Of a stretch of DNA of 7,307 nt, positions 1 through 6,071 are shown in pieces. The notes below the pieces were generated by a model that was not told the DNA's origin, searched no databases, and saw only the letters and a list, made by a program, of their open reading frames with translations. This DNA is from MGBC163016 sp964462135 (lineage in GTDB: Bacteria > Actinomycetota > Coriobacteriia > Coriobacteriales > Eggerthellaceae). The translations under genes were made by a program, and so were the position numbers. The first letter of the stretch is position 1, and every line of letters starts with the position of its first letter. The stretch lies in the NCBI GenBank assembly GCA_964462135.1, contig CAYWWK010000042.1:1-7307 (forward strand). Reading direction: 5' to 3'.

Positions 1-1
1 A

Positions 2-454
2 CTCATCTGGAACAAGGGTGGATGGATCCAGAATCGGGCATTCACGCTGTACATCTGGTGCATGTTCTGCCAGATGGTGCCGATGTTCGTGAACGATTCC
101 GTCTTCGCTGTGCAATCGGTGAACAATCCGGCTGTGAACACTGTGGTTTCCGTCATTGCCTTGGTGGCGAACATCGCAGCTCTTGCCTACATCGTCTATC
201 GTTCCAAGAAGCTCAAGGTGAACCCCTACAAGCAGGAGGTCTTCGTGGGCACCAAGGACTTCCGCGAGGCTATGGCACGCAGGGCTGATACCGCCTATCT
301 GCTGGAGACCGAGCCCAAGAGCGCGACAGCTGCGGAGATCGCTGAGATGGTGGCCTACAACGAGCTGCCCGTGGATGGAACCGTGGGGTATGTCTATGTG
401 GCGAAGGATGCAGATGAGACCGTGGTCGAAGTGGAGACCGACCAGCGGGAGTAG
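2..454 (+). CDS. C-terminal part of a multi-pass membrane protein, DUF5692-like (5' end outside window)
   Basis: The frame is open from the left edge to a TAG stop, giving 150 residues without a start, so the gene begins outside the window. An internal ATG at position 62 has no ribosome binding site and is not the start. Two hydrophobic segments are visible, at about residues 14-30 and 46-66 of the fragment, followed by a basic stretch (RSKKLK) and a soluble, acidic tail of about 80 residues ending in DQRE. The pattern of an aromatic membrane segment, then F-A-V-Q-S, then a second segment and K-x-N-P-x-K-x-E-V, is what I remember from DUF5692 proteins, an uncharacterised membrane family in Coriobacteriia and Bacillota. 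The family assignment is from memory and moderate. No function is known. The tail beyond the K-x-E-V motif is longer than I would expect for the family. A strong terminator follows 36 bp downstream, so this gene ends its transcript. Confidence 0.6.
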   Translation, partial: LIWNKGGWIQNRAFTLYIWCMFCQMVPMFVNDSVFAVQSVNNPAVNTVVSVIALVANIAALAYIVYRSKKLKVNPYKQEVFVGTKDFREAMARRADTAYLLETEPKSATAAEIAEMVAYNELPVDGTVGYVYVAKDADETVVEVETDQRE

Positions 455-489
455 ACCATAGGCACGTTGCCGAACATGCTTCATCTCGA

Positions 490-521
490 AGGGCGCCGTC
501 TTCCCCTGCGGCGCCCTTTTT
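490..521 (+). terminator. Rho-independent terminator after the DUF5692-like gene
   Basis: GGGCGCCG (491-498) pairs perfectly with CGGCGCCC (509-516), with an extra A-T closing pair (490/517) and a 10-nt loop. Five T residues follow immediately (517-521). It lies 36 bp after the stop codon at 454. On the opposite strand there is no comparable T-run, so it acts on + strand transcription. Confidence 0.92.
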
Positions 522-573
522 CGTAGGGCGGATTCTTGAGTCTGTCCAGCAGTATCACCGTTGTTGCCACGGT

Positions 574-660
574 GTTGGGTCGATTGGGTCGATCTCCGCT
601 TCGCTCGGATCGACCCCTACGACGCTCGGATCGACCCTACGACGTTTGGATCGACCTCAA
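574..660. repeat. Intergenic inverted/tandem repeat array, GGGTCGATC family, copy 1
   Basis: Two direct copies of TTGGGTCGA (575-583, 584-592) run into a 9-bp perfect inverted repeat, GGGTCGATC (586-594) and GATCGACCC (608-616), with a 13-nt loop. Three tandem units of about 20 bp follow, each containing GGATCGACC: 603-623, 624-643 and a degenerate 644-659. Bases 574-620 match 3766-3812 at 46 of 47 positions (only 583 vs 3775 differs), and the right-hand units recur at 7230-7269. It lies between two converging genes. No open reading frame of credible quality crosses it. Probably a non-coding interspersed repeat; its role is unknown. Confidence 0.85.
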
Positions 661-717
661 CCCTATCGAACCAGACCTGAAAGTGTAGCGGAAGCCATCA
701 CGCGACAGTGTGTGGCT

Positions 718-737
718 TGCCCTGTGCTGCCAGGGCA
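718..737 (-). other. Stem-loop just downstream of the lysR gene
   Basis: TGCCCTG (718-724) and CAGGGCA (731-737) form a perfect 7-bp stem with a 6-nt loop, 28 bp beyond the regulator's stop codon. In the direction of lysR transcription it is followed by AAGCCACACAC, without a T-run, so it is not a standard intrinsic terminator. It could protect the 3' end of the transcript or assist Rho-dependent termination. The rest of the 310-bp gap between genes (455-764) holds only the terminator and the repeat array. Confidence 0.35.
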
Positions 738-764
738 GTACCTACAGCCAGCACGGACCGGCCC

Positions 765-1643
765 TCACGACAGCCACGTATCCTGCTTCAGGTACTGCTC
801 GAAGGTGCGTACGGCCAGGCTGGCGCTTTTCTGATTGCGCACGGCGAAGCCGATCTCGCGGATGGCGTCCACATCCAAGGGGCGAATGGTCAGGTTGTAG
901 GGAACGCGCTTCAAGATGAGCTCGGGCAGGATGCTCACCCCAAGGCCGCTTTCTATCATGGCCATGATGACGTAGTCATCGGGGGTCTTCAGCCGGATCT
1001 CGGGGGTGATGCCGGCGTCTCGGAAGAGGTCGACCACCATGGTGTCGCTGCCCTGCTCATCCAAGAGGAATGGTTCTCGAGCCAAGTCAGCCAGCTTCAC
1101 GACAGGGTTTTTCGCCAAGGCATGGTCAGGCGGCAGAACGGCGAGCATGCGGTCCGATCCCAAGGTGATCGTATCGAAGTCCGCTTCGGTGGGCAGAAGG
1201 AGGAACCCGCAGTCAACACGGCCGGATGCGATCCATTCACGAATCTCGGCATAGTCTCCGATGACGAGTTCGTAGTCGATGTTCGGGTAGTCCGCTTGGA
1301 ATCGCTCGATCACGTTGGGAAGCCACTGTGCTGCCACGCTCGAGAACGTCCCGATGCGAATGACGCCGGAAGCCAGCCCGGACAGACTGTCGATCTCCAT
1401 CTGCAGGTTGCGCTGTTTGGCGCAGACATCGCGCACATAGGGAAGGATAATTCTGCCTTCGCTGGTGAGCTCAACGCCGCCGCGTCCGCGAACGAGCAGT
1501 TTGATGCCCCAGCTTCTCTCAAGCTCAGCGATCATCCGGGAGATGCCGGATTGCGTGTAGGACAGCGCTTCGGCAGCGCGGGTGAAGCTGCCGGTGTCCA
1601 CTGCTTCGATGAAAGCCTCGTATTTCTGAAGCACGTTTTCCAT
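765..1643 (-). CDS. LysR-family transcriptional regulator
   Basis: A 292-residue protein, the usual LysR length. Residues 1-60 form the winged helix-turn-helix, with the family's typical pattern F-x-x-A-V-D-T-G-S-F-T-R-A-A-E-A-L (11-27), Q-S-G-I-S-R-M-I-A-E-L-E (31-42) and L-T-S-E-G (59-63). A linker helix follows at about 64-90, and residues 92-290 fit the periplasmic-binding-like effector domain, beginning G-x-I-R-I-G and including G-L-G-V-S-I-L-P in its second half. It should bind DNA as a tetramer and respond to a small molecule. The start at 1643 gives the complete HTH, with AGGA (1654-1657 on the complement) 10 nt upstream. The gene is divergent from an EamA-family exporter, a common arrangement for a LysR regulator and its target, so the exporter is the likely target, with possible autoregulation. 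The ligand cannot be told from the sequence. Confidence 0.95.
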   Translation of the reverse strand: MENVLQKYEAFIEAVDTGSFTRAAEALSYTQSGISRMIAELERSWGIKLLVRGRGGVELTSEGRIILPYVRDVCAKQRNLQMEIDSLSGLASGVIRIGTFSSVAAQWLPNVIERFQADYPNIDYELVIGDYAEIREWIASGRVDCGFLLLPTEADFDTITLGSDRMLAVLPPDHALAKNPVVKLADLAREPFLLDEQGSDTMVVDLFRDAGITPEIRLKTPDDYVIMAMIESGLGVSILPELILKRVPYNLTIRPLDVDAIREIGFAVRNQKSASLAVRTFEQYLKQDTWLS

Positions 1644-1692
1644 GATCTTGCCATCCTGTTTCTGATATTTCGTATATCCTCATCCATTCCAA

Positions 1693-1772
1693 TTCATCAT
1701 GAAAATGATGATAAACATTCGCTTTCATTCTAAATCATGAAGTGGTTTACTATCCCGGCGTTCATTGAACGC
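1693..1772. promoter_or_regulatory. Candidate operator cluster and promoter between lysR and the DMT exporter
   Basis: Three dyads share a TTCA(T)/(A)TGAA core: TTCATCATGAA (1693-1703, overlapping a second palindrome, TCATCAT-GAAA-ATGATGA, at 1694-1711), TTCAT-N8-ATGAA (1724-1728/1737-1741), and GCGTTCATTGAACGC (1758-1772), a perfect 15-bp palindrome. Their centres (1698, 1732.5, 1765) are about 33 bp apart, near three helical turns, which would put them on one face of the DNA. A weak promoter for the exporter may use TACTAT (1748-1753) as -10. None is a symmetric T-N11-A box, so assignment to the LysR regulator rests on position and repetition. The stretch is also visibly richer in A and T than the genes. 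Confidence 0.45.
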
Positions 1773-1792
1773 ATATGAAGCGAACCAGAGAA

Positions 1793-1922
1793 ACGGGCTT
1801 GCATCATCATGCGGATATGCCCGTCCAAAGGGGATTCGAGACAACATATCAAGACAACCGGACGTCAAGCCCGTGCGGACGCATGACGCTTGCTGCCGGA
1901 GAGAAGGAGGAGCCATGCAGCA
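1793..1922 (+). promoter_or_regulatory. Structured leader of the DMT exporter mRNA with competing stems
   Basis: ACGGGC (1793-1798) can pair with GCCCGT at 1819-1824, closing a local hairpin that also has an inner GCAT/ATGC pair (1801-1804/1809-1812). The same segment, extended to ACGGGCTTG (1793-1801), pairs perfectly over 9 bp with CAAGCCCGT (1866-1874). The two pairings exclude each other. Further down, TGCTGC (1891-1896) can pair with GCAGCA (1917-1922), looping out the ribosome binding site and covering the G of the start codon. If transcription begins near 1760 the leader is about 155 nt, long for a simple gene. I recognise no known riboswitch class. Alternative structure control is an inference only. 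Confidence 0.3.
1904..1910 (+). promoter_or_regulatory. Ribosome binding site that fixes the exporter start
   Basis: AAGGAGG ends 4 nt before the ATG at 1915. The reading frame is open back to an ATG at 1765, but that codon has no ribosome binding site and sits inside the 15-bp palindrome at 1758-1772. The 50 codons it would add are polar and unlike the start of a DMT transporter. The start at 1915 puts the first membrane helix right at the N-terminus, as expected. Confidence 0.88.
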
Positions 1923-2814
1923 CACACTCAAGTATCTGGCATCGTTGTTCATCTTCGGGTTCAATGGAATCTTTGCAAGCTATGTGGATGCCACCAGTAC
2001 GCAGATCGTCTTTCTGCGGGTGCTCATTGGTGCCGTTGTCCTTCTCGGTGCATTCGCCATCACGCGAAAGGATTGGACGTTCTTCGAACATAGACGTGCC
2101 TTCGGTTTCCTGGTGCTCTCAGGCTGTGCCATGGGGCTGCAGTGGCTCCTCCTCTTCGAGGCCTTCAACCACATTGGCGTGGGCATGGCAACGCTGCTCA
2201 ATTACTGTGGGCCTATCATCGTGATTGCGTTGGCGCCCTTCATATTCAAGGAGCGCATGACGTGGAACAAGCTGGTGGGCATCCTCGTGGTGGTGGCTGG
2301 CGTGTTGCTGTTGAATGGAACGGCCACGGGCAACTTCGATGTCATCGGCGTGGCATGTGGTTTGGGAGCTGCGGTGCTCTATGCCGTCATGGTCACCTTC
2401 TCCAAGAAGGCTGCTGCCATCAAGGGGCTTGAGAACACCGCCATCCAGATCGTCGCTGGCTTGGTCGCGGTGTTCGCGGTGCTTCTCGTCAAGGGCGAGG
2501 CAGTCGTGACGCTTCCCATACACAGTGTGCCGGCCATGCTGGAGCTGGGCATCGTGGGAACAGGAGCTGCCTGTCTGCTCTACTTCTCAGGTATCGGCAC
2601 CATGAATGCCCAGTCGGTGGCCGTGCTGGGTTATTTGGAGCCGCTTGGTGCTGTGGTCCTCTCCGCCATCATCCTGGGGGAAGCCATGACGGGGCTCCAG
2701 CTGATTGGAGTGGCTTGCATCATTGGAGGAGCCTGCCTGGCCCAGCTGCCGCCCGCAAAGGTCATGGCGAGGATCGCGAGAAGCCGCGGATCGCTTCAAA
2801 CGGGCAGCTTGTAG
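1915..2814 (+). CDS. EamA-family (DMT superfamily) small-molecule transporter
   Basis: A 299-residue integral membrane protein of the usual size for the drug/metabolite transporter superfamily. About ten hydrophobic helices fall into two EamA repeats, residues about 5-135 and 142-277. Each repeat has the family's typical end: L-L-N-Y-C-G-P-I followed by F-K-E-R (94-114) in the first, and L-G-Y-L-E-P-L-G-A-V-V-L-S-A-I-I-L-G-E (238-256) in the second. A basic cytoplasmic tail (K-V-M-A-R-I-A-R-S-R) closes the protein. The family generally exports amino acids, metabolites or toxic compounds by proton antiport; the substrate here is unknown. It is divergent from the LysR regulator, which probably controls it together with the dyads at 1693-1772. 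The next gene starts 57 bp downstream on the same strand with no clear terminator between, so some read-through is possible. Confidence 0.93.
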   Translation: MQHTLKYLASLFIFGFNGIFASYVDATSTQIVFLRVLIGAVVLLGAFAITRKDWTFFEHRRAFGFLVLSGCAMGLQWLLLFEAFNHIGVGMATLLNYCGPIIVIALAPFIFKERMTWNKLVGILVVVAGVLLLNGTATGNFDVIGVACGLGAAVLYAVMVTFSKKAAAIKGLENTAIQIVAGLVAVFAVLLVKGEAVVTLPIHSVPAMLELGIVGTGAACLLYFSGIGTMNAQSVAVLGYLEPLGAVVLSAIILGEAMTGLQLIGVACIIGGACLAQLPPAKVMARIARSRGSLQTGSL

Positions 2815-2871
2815 CCGTTTCCCGGCGCTTTCACTCATGGCATAATGGCCCTGTTCGAAAGGAGCCGCCCT

Positions 2872-3759
2872 ATGCCCATCGAATCGCCACAACACAGGCC
2901 TCCCTATGACATGGCATGCCCCATGTTGGCCATCGTCACCGGCTGCAGCCATGGGAAGTGTCATTTCTGTGACATCTTCACAGGCGTGCCCTTCTCGGCC
3001 ATTCCCATGGAAGAGGTGATGGCTGACATCGAGGGCATTGCGAAGACGGCAACCGCGCTCACGAAGCGCATCTACCTGACCGGTGGGAATCCCTTCGCGC
3101 TGCCCACCCATCGACTGATCGAGGTGTTCGATGCGGCGGAGGAACGCATCCCCACTGTCAGGAGCTATGGCGGGTTCTGCCGTATCGTGGATGTGGCCGC
3201 CAAGACCGATGAGGAACTGGCGCTTCTGCGCAGTCGCGGCGTTGATCGGATCGTCTTGGGGGCAGAAAGCGGCAATGACGAAGCGCTGGCGTTCATGGAG
3301 AAGGGACATACGGCGGCTGACATCATCGAGCAGGGGCGCCGTCTGCATGAGGCGGGCATCAGCTTCACGTTCTTCTATCTGGCTGGTATGGCAGGTGCGG
3401 GCAACGGACAGCGGAATGCCTTGGATTCAGCGAAGGTGTTCAGCGAAGCGGCTCCTGAATGCATCCTGGTGGTCACGCTTACGCCTACGCAGCACTGGCC
3501 TTTGGCGAAGGATATCGCTCGGGGGTTGTGGACGCCACCCGCAGAGGTGGAAATGGCCCGTGAGATCCAGACATTCGTGGCGAACCTGACGTGCAAGACC
3601 TTGGTGAATTGCTCCCATGACACCGATATCGTGCGCTTCGAGGGCATGGTTCCCCAAAGCCAGGCGGCATTGGGAGAGTTGATGGAGCATCGCATTCCCA
3701 TGATGAACGAAAAGGCCTCCCGCAAGATGCGAGAGGCCCTGCACAAGGCAACCTTCTAG
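2872..3759 (+). CDS. Radical SAM protein with a CX4CX2C cluster motif, function unknown
   Basis: A 295-residue radical SAM enzyme. The [4Fe-4S] cluster ligands are C25, C30 and C33 in G-C-S-H-G-K-C-H-F-C-D, which has four residues between the first two cysteines instead of the classic three. T-G-G-N-P-F (70-75) is the SAM-binding glycine motif, and L-G-A-E-S-G-N-D-E-A-L (129-139) is the conserved strand and ribose-contacting glutamate region seen in Elp3/HemN-like members. It should cleave SAM to a 5'-deoxyadenosyl radical in the cytoplasm; the substrate is unknown. There is no B12-binding, SPASM or TRAM domain. The start at 2872 is chosen over the ATG at 2845 because AAAGGAG (2858-2864) lies 7 nt before it, whereas the earlier ATG has no such site. 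CATAAT (2841-2846) is a possible -10 for its own promoter. It converges on the permease gene across a repeat. Confidence 0.88.
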   Translation: MPIESPQHRPPYDMACPMLAIVTGCSHGKCHFCDIFTGVPFSAIPMEEVMADIEGIAKTATALTKRIYLTGGNPFALPTHRLIEVFDAAEERIPTVRSYGGFCRIVDVAAKTDEELALLRSRGVDRIVLGAESGNDEALAFMEKGHTAADIIEQGRRLHEAGISFTFFYLAGMAGAGNGQRNALDSAKVFSEAAPECILVVTLTPTQHWPLAKDIARGLWTPPAEVEMAREIQTFVANLTCKTLVNCSHDTDIVRFEGMVPQSQAALGELMEHRIPMMNEKASRKMREALHKATF

Positions 3760-3765
3760 GGTCCG

Positions 3766-3825
3766 GTTGGGTCGGTTGGGTCGATCTCCGCTTCGCTCGG
3801 ATCGACCCCTACAGTTCGGATCGAC
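3766..3825. repeat. Intergenic inverted repeat, GGGTCGATC family, copy 2
   Basis: The same element as at 574-620, matching over 47 bp with one difference (3775). GGGTCGATC (3778-3786) and GATCGACCC (3800-3808) flank the identical 13-nt loop. A shorter direct unit, TTCGGATCGACG (3815-3826), follows. It fills most of the 92-bp gap between the 3' ends of the radical SAM gene and the permease gene. Neither strand has a T-run after the hairpin, so it is not a textbook terminator, although it is the only strong structure available to end both transcripts. Confidence 0.85.
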
Positions 3826-3851
3826 GACGGGAGAGGGGGGCGCAACGTCAT

Positions 3852-6071
3852 CTAACCCAACCTCATCGTCGGTCTGAGGACGGATTTGGCTGCCAGGTAG
3901 GTGATCATGAGATACCCACCGTAGATCACCAGCACGAGCACCGCGCAAATGCCTACCGAGGTGATCACGTCCCCTCCAAAGGCGGCGAACAGCTGCTCGT
4001 TCATGATGCGCAGCGCCCAGGCGCTGTGACATAAGGCAAGCGCCAGCGGAGTGAGGAAGTAGATCATGATCTGCGTCAGCAGCGAATGGTTGAGCTTCCC
4101 TTCTCCCACGCCCAGACGCCAGAGCATCCGGTATCGCCCTTGGGAATCAACGACGTTGGTCAGCTGCTGGATGGCCAGGATGGCGGCTGTGCAGATGAGG
4201 AACACGAATCCGATGTAGAGCGCCAGGTAGGTGATGATCATACGCAGGCCGCTGGACTGCTGCATCATCTCAACGCCACTGATGACCATGGTCACTGGCC
4301 AGGTGTACAGGGCGTAGTTCGGCTCATCTTCTTCGCCAGCCATCGTCTCGATGGCATCGGGTTCAAGCGGCTGTACGGCGGCGATGACGCGCTGAAGGTT
4401 CAAGAAGTTCTCATGTTCGGTCTTGCCGTTGTCAGCATACATGATACCCGTGTACTCCCAGTGGGGAAGGGCGTTTTGACCGACCATGTCATCTATGACG
4501 GCATCGGGCACGATGAGAAGCATGGCGGTGGAGAGCATGGAGGTGTCTTCCAGCTGGGTGTCGCAGATCTGCGGGGCGCAGGTAAGCTGGGTGCCATAGA
4601 TATCCGCTGAGGCGCCCGCTTCAGCCAAGGCCTCTGCAAACTCCATTGTCAAGGCGGCATTGTTCGCAAGCATGAACTGGTCATCCTCCAAGGTGAGGGG
4701 ATCGGCTCCTGTCAGATGGCGGATGGCATTCATCTGGCTGACGGAAGCCACCGCAAGACAGTTGGCACCAACGGCATCCGTGAGAGCGGGGCTGTCCATG
4801 ATCTGATCGCGGACGGCGGGGTCAAGCTGTTCGGCCAGCTGAGCGTAGGTCACGCCGAAGACATCGTAGAGGTTTATCTGGGCACTCTCCGCCACGGTTT
4901 CGTTCCAAAGCTCAGGGTTCGCATCCTCCAGGCATGCCGCTATATCCCAGTCGTGCTCCACGCCCAAGGCATAGCGCTCCGGGTCATCCGCCTGGAAGGC
5001 GGCGGCCCGCTGCCCCAATTCGGTATAGGGTGGTCGTGCTCGGTCAGCAAGCTCCTTCCAGAAGACATCTGATCTGATGGAGGCATCAAAGGGATTCGCC
5101 GCCTCCACTTCACCGACGAACACGTTCACCAGCCCCATCCCTGAGGAGAACACCGTGATGCTGAAGAACAGGAGCACGCAAACGGCCCAGAGGGATACGA
5201 AGGCCGTGTTGATGCGGCTCGTGATCTGGCGTACGGTAAAGGGGCGCACTCCTTTGAGATAGAAGCTGCGCGCGTGGGTGATGAGCAGGGAGGCGAACCC
5301 GGCAACGGACCAGAAGAAGAGGAAAGATCCTACCAGCATTCCTACCGTGGCCCCGATGAAGCGGGGGTCATCAAGCATCACCATCTCGCTTTCAGCCAAC
5401 TCGTAGTAGGCGAAGGCGAGAATGCCCAAGGCGAAGACGAACACCACCAGGCACGCCCATGGGTTGCGGGCGACGCTCTTCTCGCTCTTCGTGCCTGCCT
5501 GCAGAAGGTCGATCAGCTTGTAGTGGTTGACGGTGACCGTGTTGAACAGGGCCATGAGCACGAAGATGACAGCGAAGCAGATGATGGTGCTCATGCAGGC
5601 CGATTCGCTGAAGACGAACTGGTAGTTCTTGATGGTCGCGCCGAAGAGGAGCCCGGTCACGAACGAAAGACCTTGGGATATGAGGATGCCTATCAGCAGG
5701 CCCACGACCAAAGCGCCCAGTCCGACGACCACGGTTTCGCAGAGCATGATGCGGGCGACCTGCCCGGCGGAGAGCCCCAGGATCTCATACGTGCCGAATT
5801 CGCGCTTGCGGCGACGGATGAGGAAGCGATTGCTGTACAGCACCAGGAAGCCCAGCACGCAGGCCACCACCACTGAGAACATGCCCATGAGGCCTTGGAT
5901 GTCCTCGAAGACATCAACGCGGGCGGTGGCTTCGGCATCGAAGAGGACCTCTTGGCTTTCAATGGAGTTGAAGGCATAGAACATGGCAACGCCCAAAACC
6001 AACGTGACGAAGTAGATCACATAGTCACGCAGGGACTTCCGGACGTTGCGCATCGCAAGCTTAGCCAGCAT
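3852..6071 (-). CDS. BceB-like ABC transporter permease (FtsX-like, large extracellular domain)
   Basis: A 739-residue permease with the BceB layout. Membrane helices are at about residues 17-35, 60-80, 107-135, 160-180, 203-222, 236-260 and 290-312; an extracellular domain of roughly 290 residues spans about 318-606; three more helices are at about 612-635, 668-688 and 705-728. The segment R-R-R-K-R-E-F-G-T-Y-E-I-L-G-L (86-100) is the FtsX-family coupling region touching the ATPase, and the last three helices repeat it (Y-R-M-L-W-R-L-G-V near 647-655). BceB proteins are usually about 650 residues with a 200-residue outer domain, so this one is enlarged; its outer part carries four cysteines (380, 438, 498, 503). 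Such permeases pair with a BceS kinase to sense peptide antibiotics and protect lipid II-cycle targets. AGGAGG (complement of 6078-6083) precedes the start by 6 nt, inside the ATPase gene; the two overlap by 11 nt. Confidence 0.9.
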   Translation of the reverse strand: MLAKLAMRNVRKSLRDYVIYFVTLVLGVAMFYAFNSIESQEVLFDAEATARVDVFEDIQGLMGMFSVVVACVLGFLVLYSNRFLIRRRKREFGTYEILGLSAGQVARIMLCETVVVGLGALVVGLLIGILISQGLSFVTGLLFGATIKNYQFVFSESACMSTIICFAVIFVLMALFNTVTVNHYKLIDLLQAGTKSEKSVARNPWACLVVFVFALGILAFAYYELAESEMVMLDDPRFIGATVGMLVGSFLFFWSVAGFASLLITHARSFYLKGVRPFTVRQITSRINTAFVSLWAVCVLLFFSITVFSSGMGLVNVFVGEVEAANPFDASIRSDVFWKELADRARPPYTELGQRAAAFQADDPERYALGVEHDWDIAACLEDANPELWNETVAESAQINLYDVFGVTYAQLAEQLDPAVRDQIMDSPALTDAVGANCLAVASVSQMNAIRHLTGADPLTLEDDQFMLANNAALTMEFAEALAEAGASADIYGTQLTCAPQICDTQLEDTSMLSTAMLLIVPDAVIDDMVGQNALPHWEYTGIMYADNGKTEHENFLNLQRVIAAVQPLEPDAIETMAGEEDEPNYALYTWPVTMVISGVEMMQQSSGLRMIITYLALYIGFVFLICTAAILAIQQLTNVVDSQGRYRMLWRLGVGEGKLNHSLLTQIMIYFLTPLALALCHSAWALRIMNEQLFAAFGGDVITSVGICAVLVLVIYGGYLMITYLAAKSVLRPTMRLG

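Noticed and set aside
603..659. Possible CRISPR array
   Set aside because: Units of about 20 bp are directly adjacent with no unique spacers, and no cas gene is present.
718..737. Intrinsic terminator for lysR
   Set aside because: A good stem, but no T-run follows on the minus strand, so kept only as a stem-loop.
708..1733. 341-codon open frame on + across the lysR gene
   Set aside because: It is the reverse-complement shadow of the LysR gene; the protein has no recognisable fold, no ribosome binding site, and the opposite strand gives a complete conserved regulator.
1765..1914. 50-residue N-terminal extension of the DMT transporter
   Set aside because: The ATG lies in a 15-bp palindrome without a ribosome binding site, the added residues are polar, and an AAGGAGG sits just before the ATG at 1915.
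2814..2835. Terminator between the DMT transporter and radical SAM genes
   Set aside because: Only a 4-bp stem (GCCG/CGGC) and no T-run.
2845..2871. Earlier ATG for the radical SAM protein
   Set aside because: The ribosome binding site AAAGGAG (2858-2864) lies after it and serves the ATG at 2872.
2587..3348. 253-codon minus-strand frame over the transporter and radical SAM genes
   Set aside because: Antisense to two well-supported genes, with His/Arg/Gln-rich composition typical of shadow frames in high-GC DNA.
3427..4032. Minus-strand frame bridging the repeat and the permease end
   Set aside because: It crosses the repeat and overlaps two real genes in other frames; the repeat-derived part is not protein-like.
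4086..5876. Several + strand frames (4086-4610, 4716-5072, 5274-5876) within the permease gene
   Set aside because: Shadows of the permease; rich in H, G, E and D with no domain, and no ribosome binding sites.
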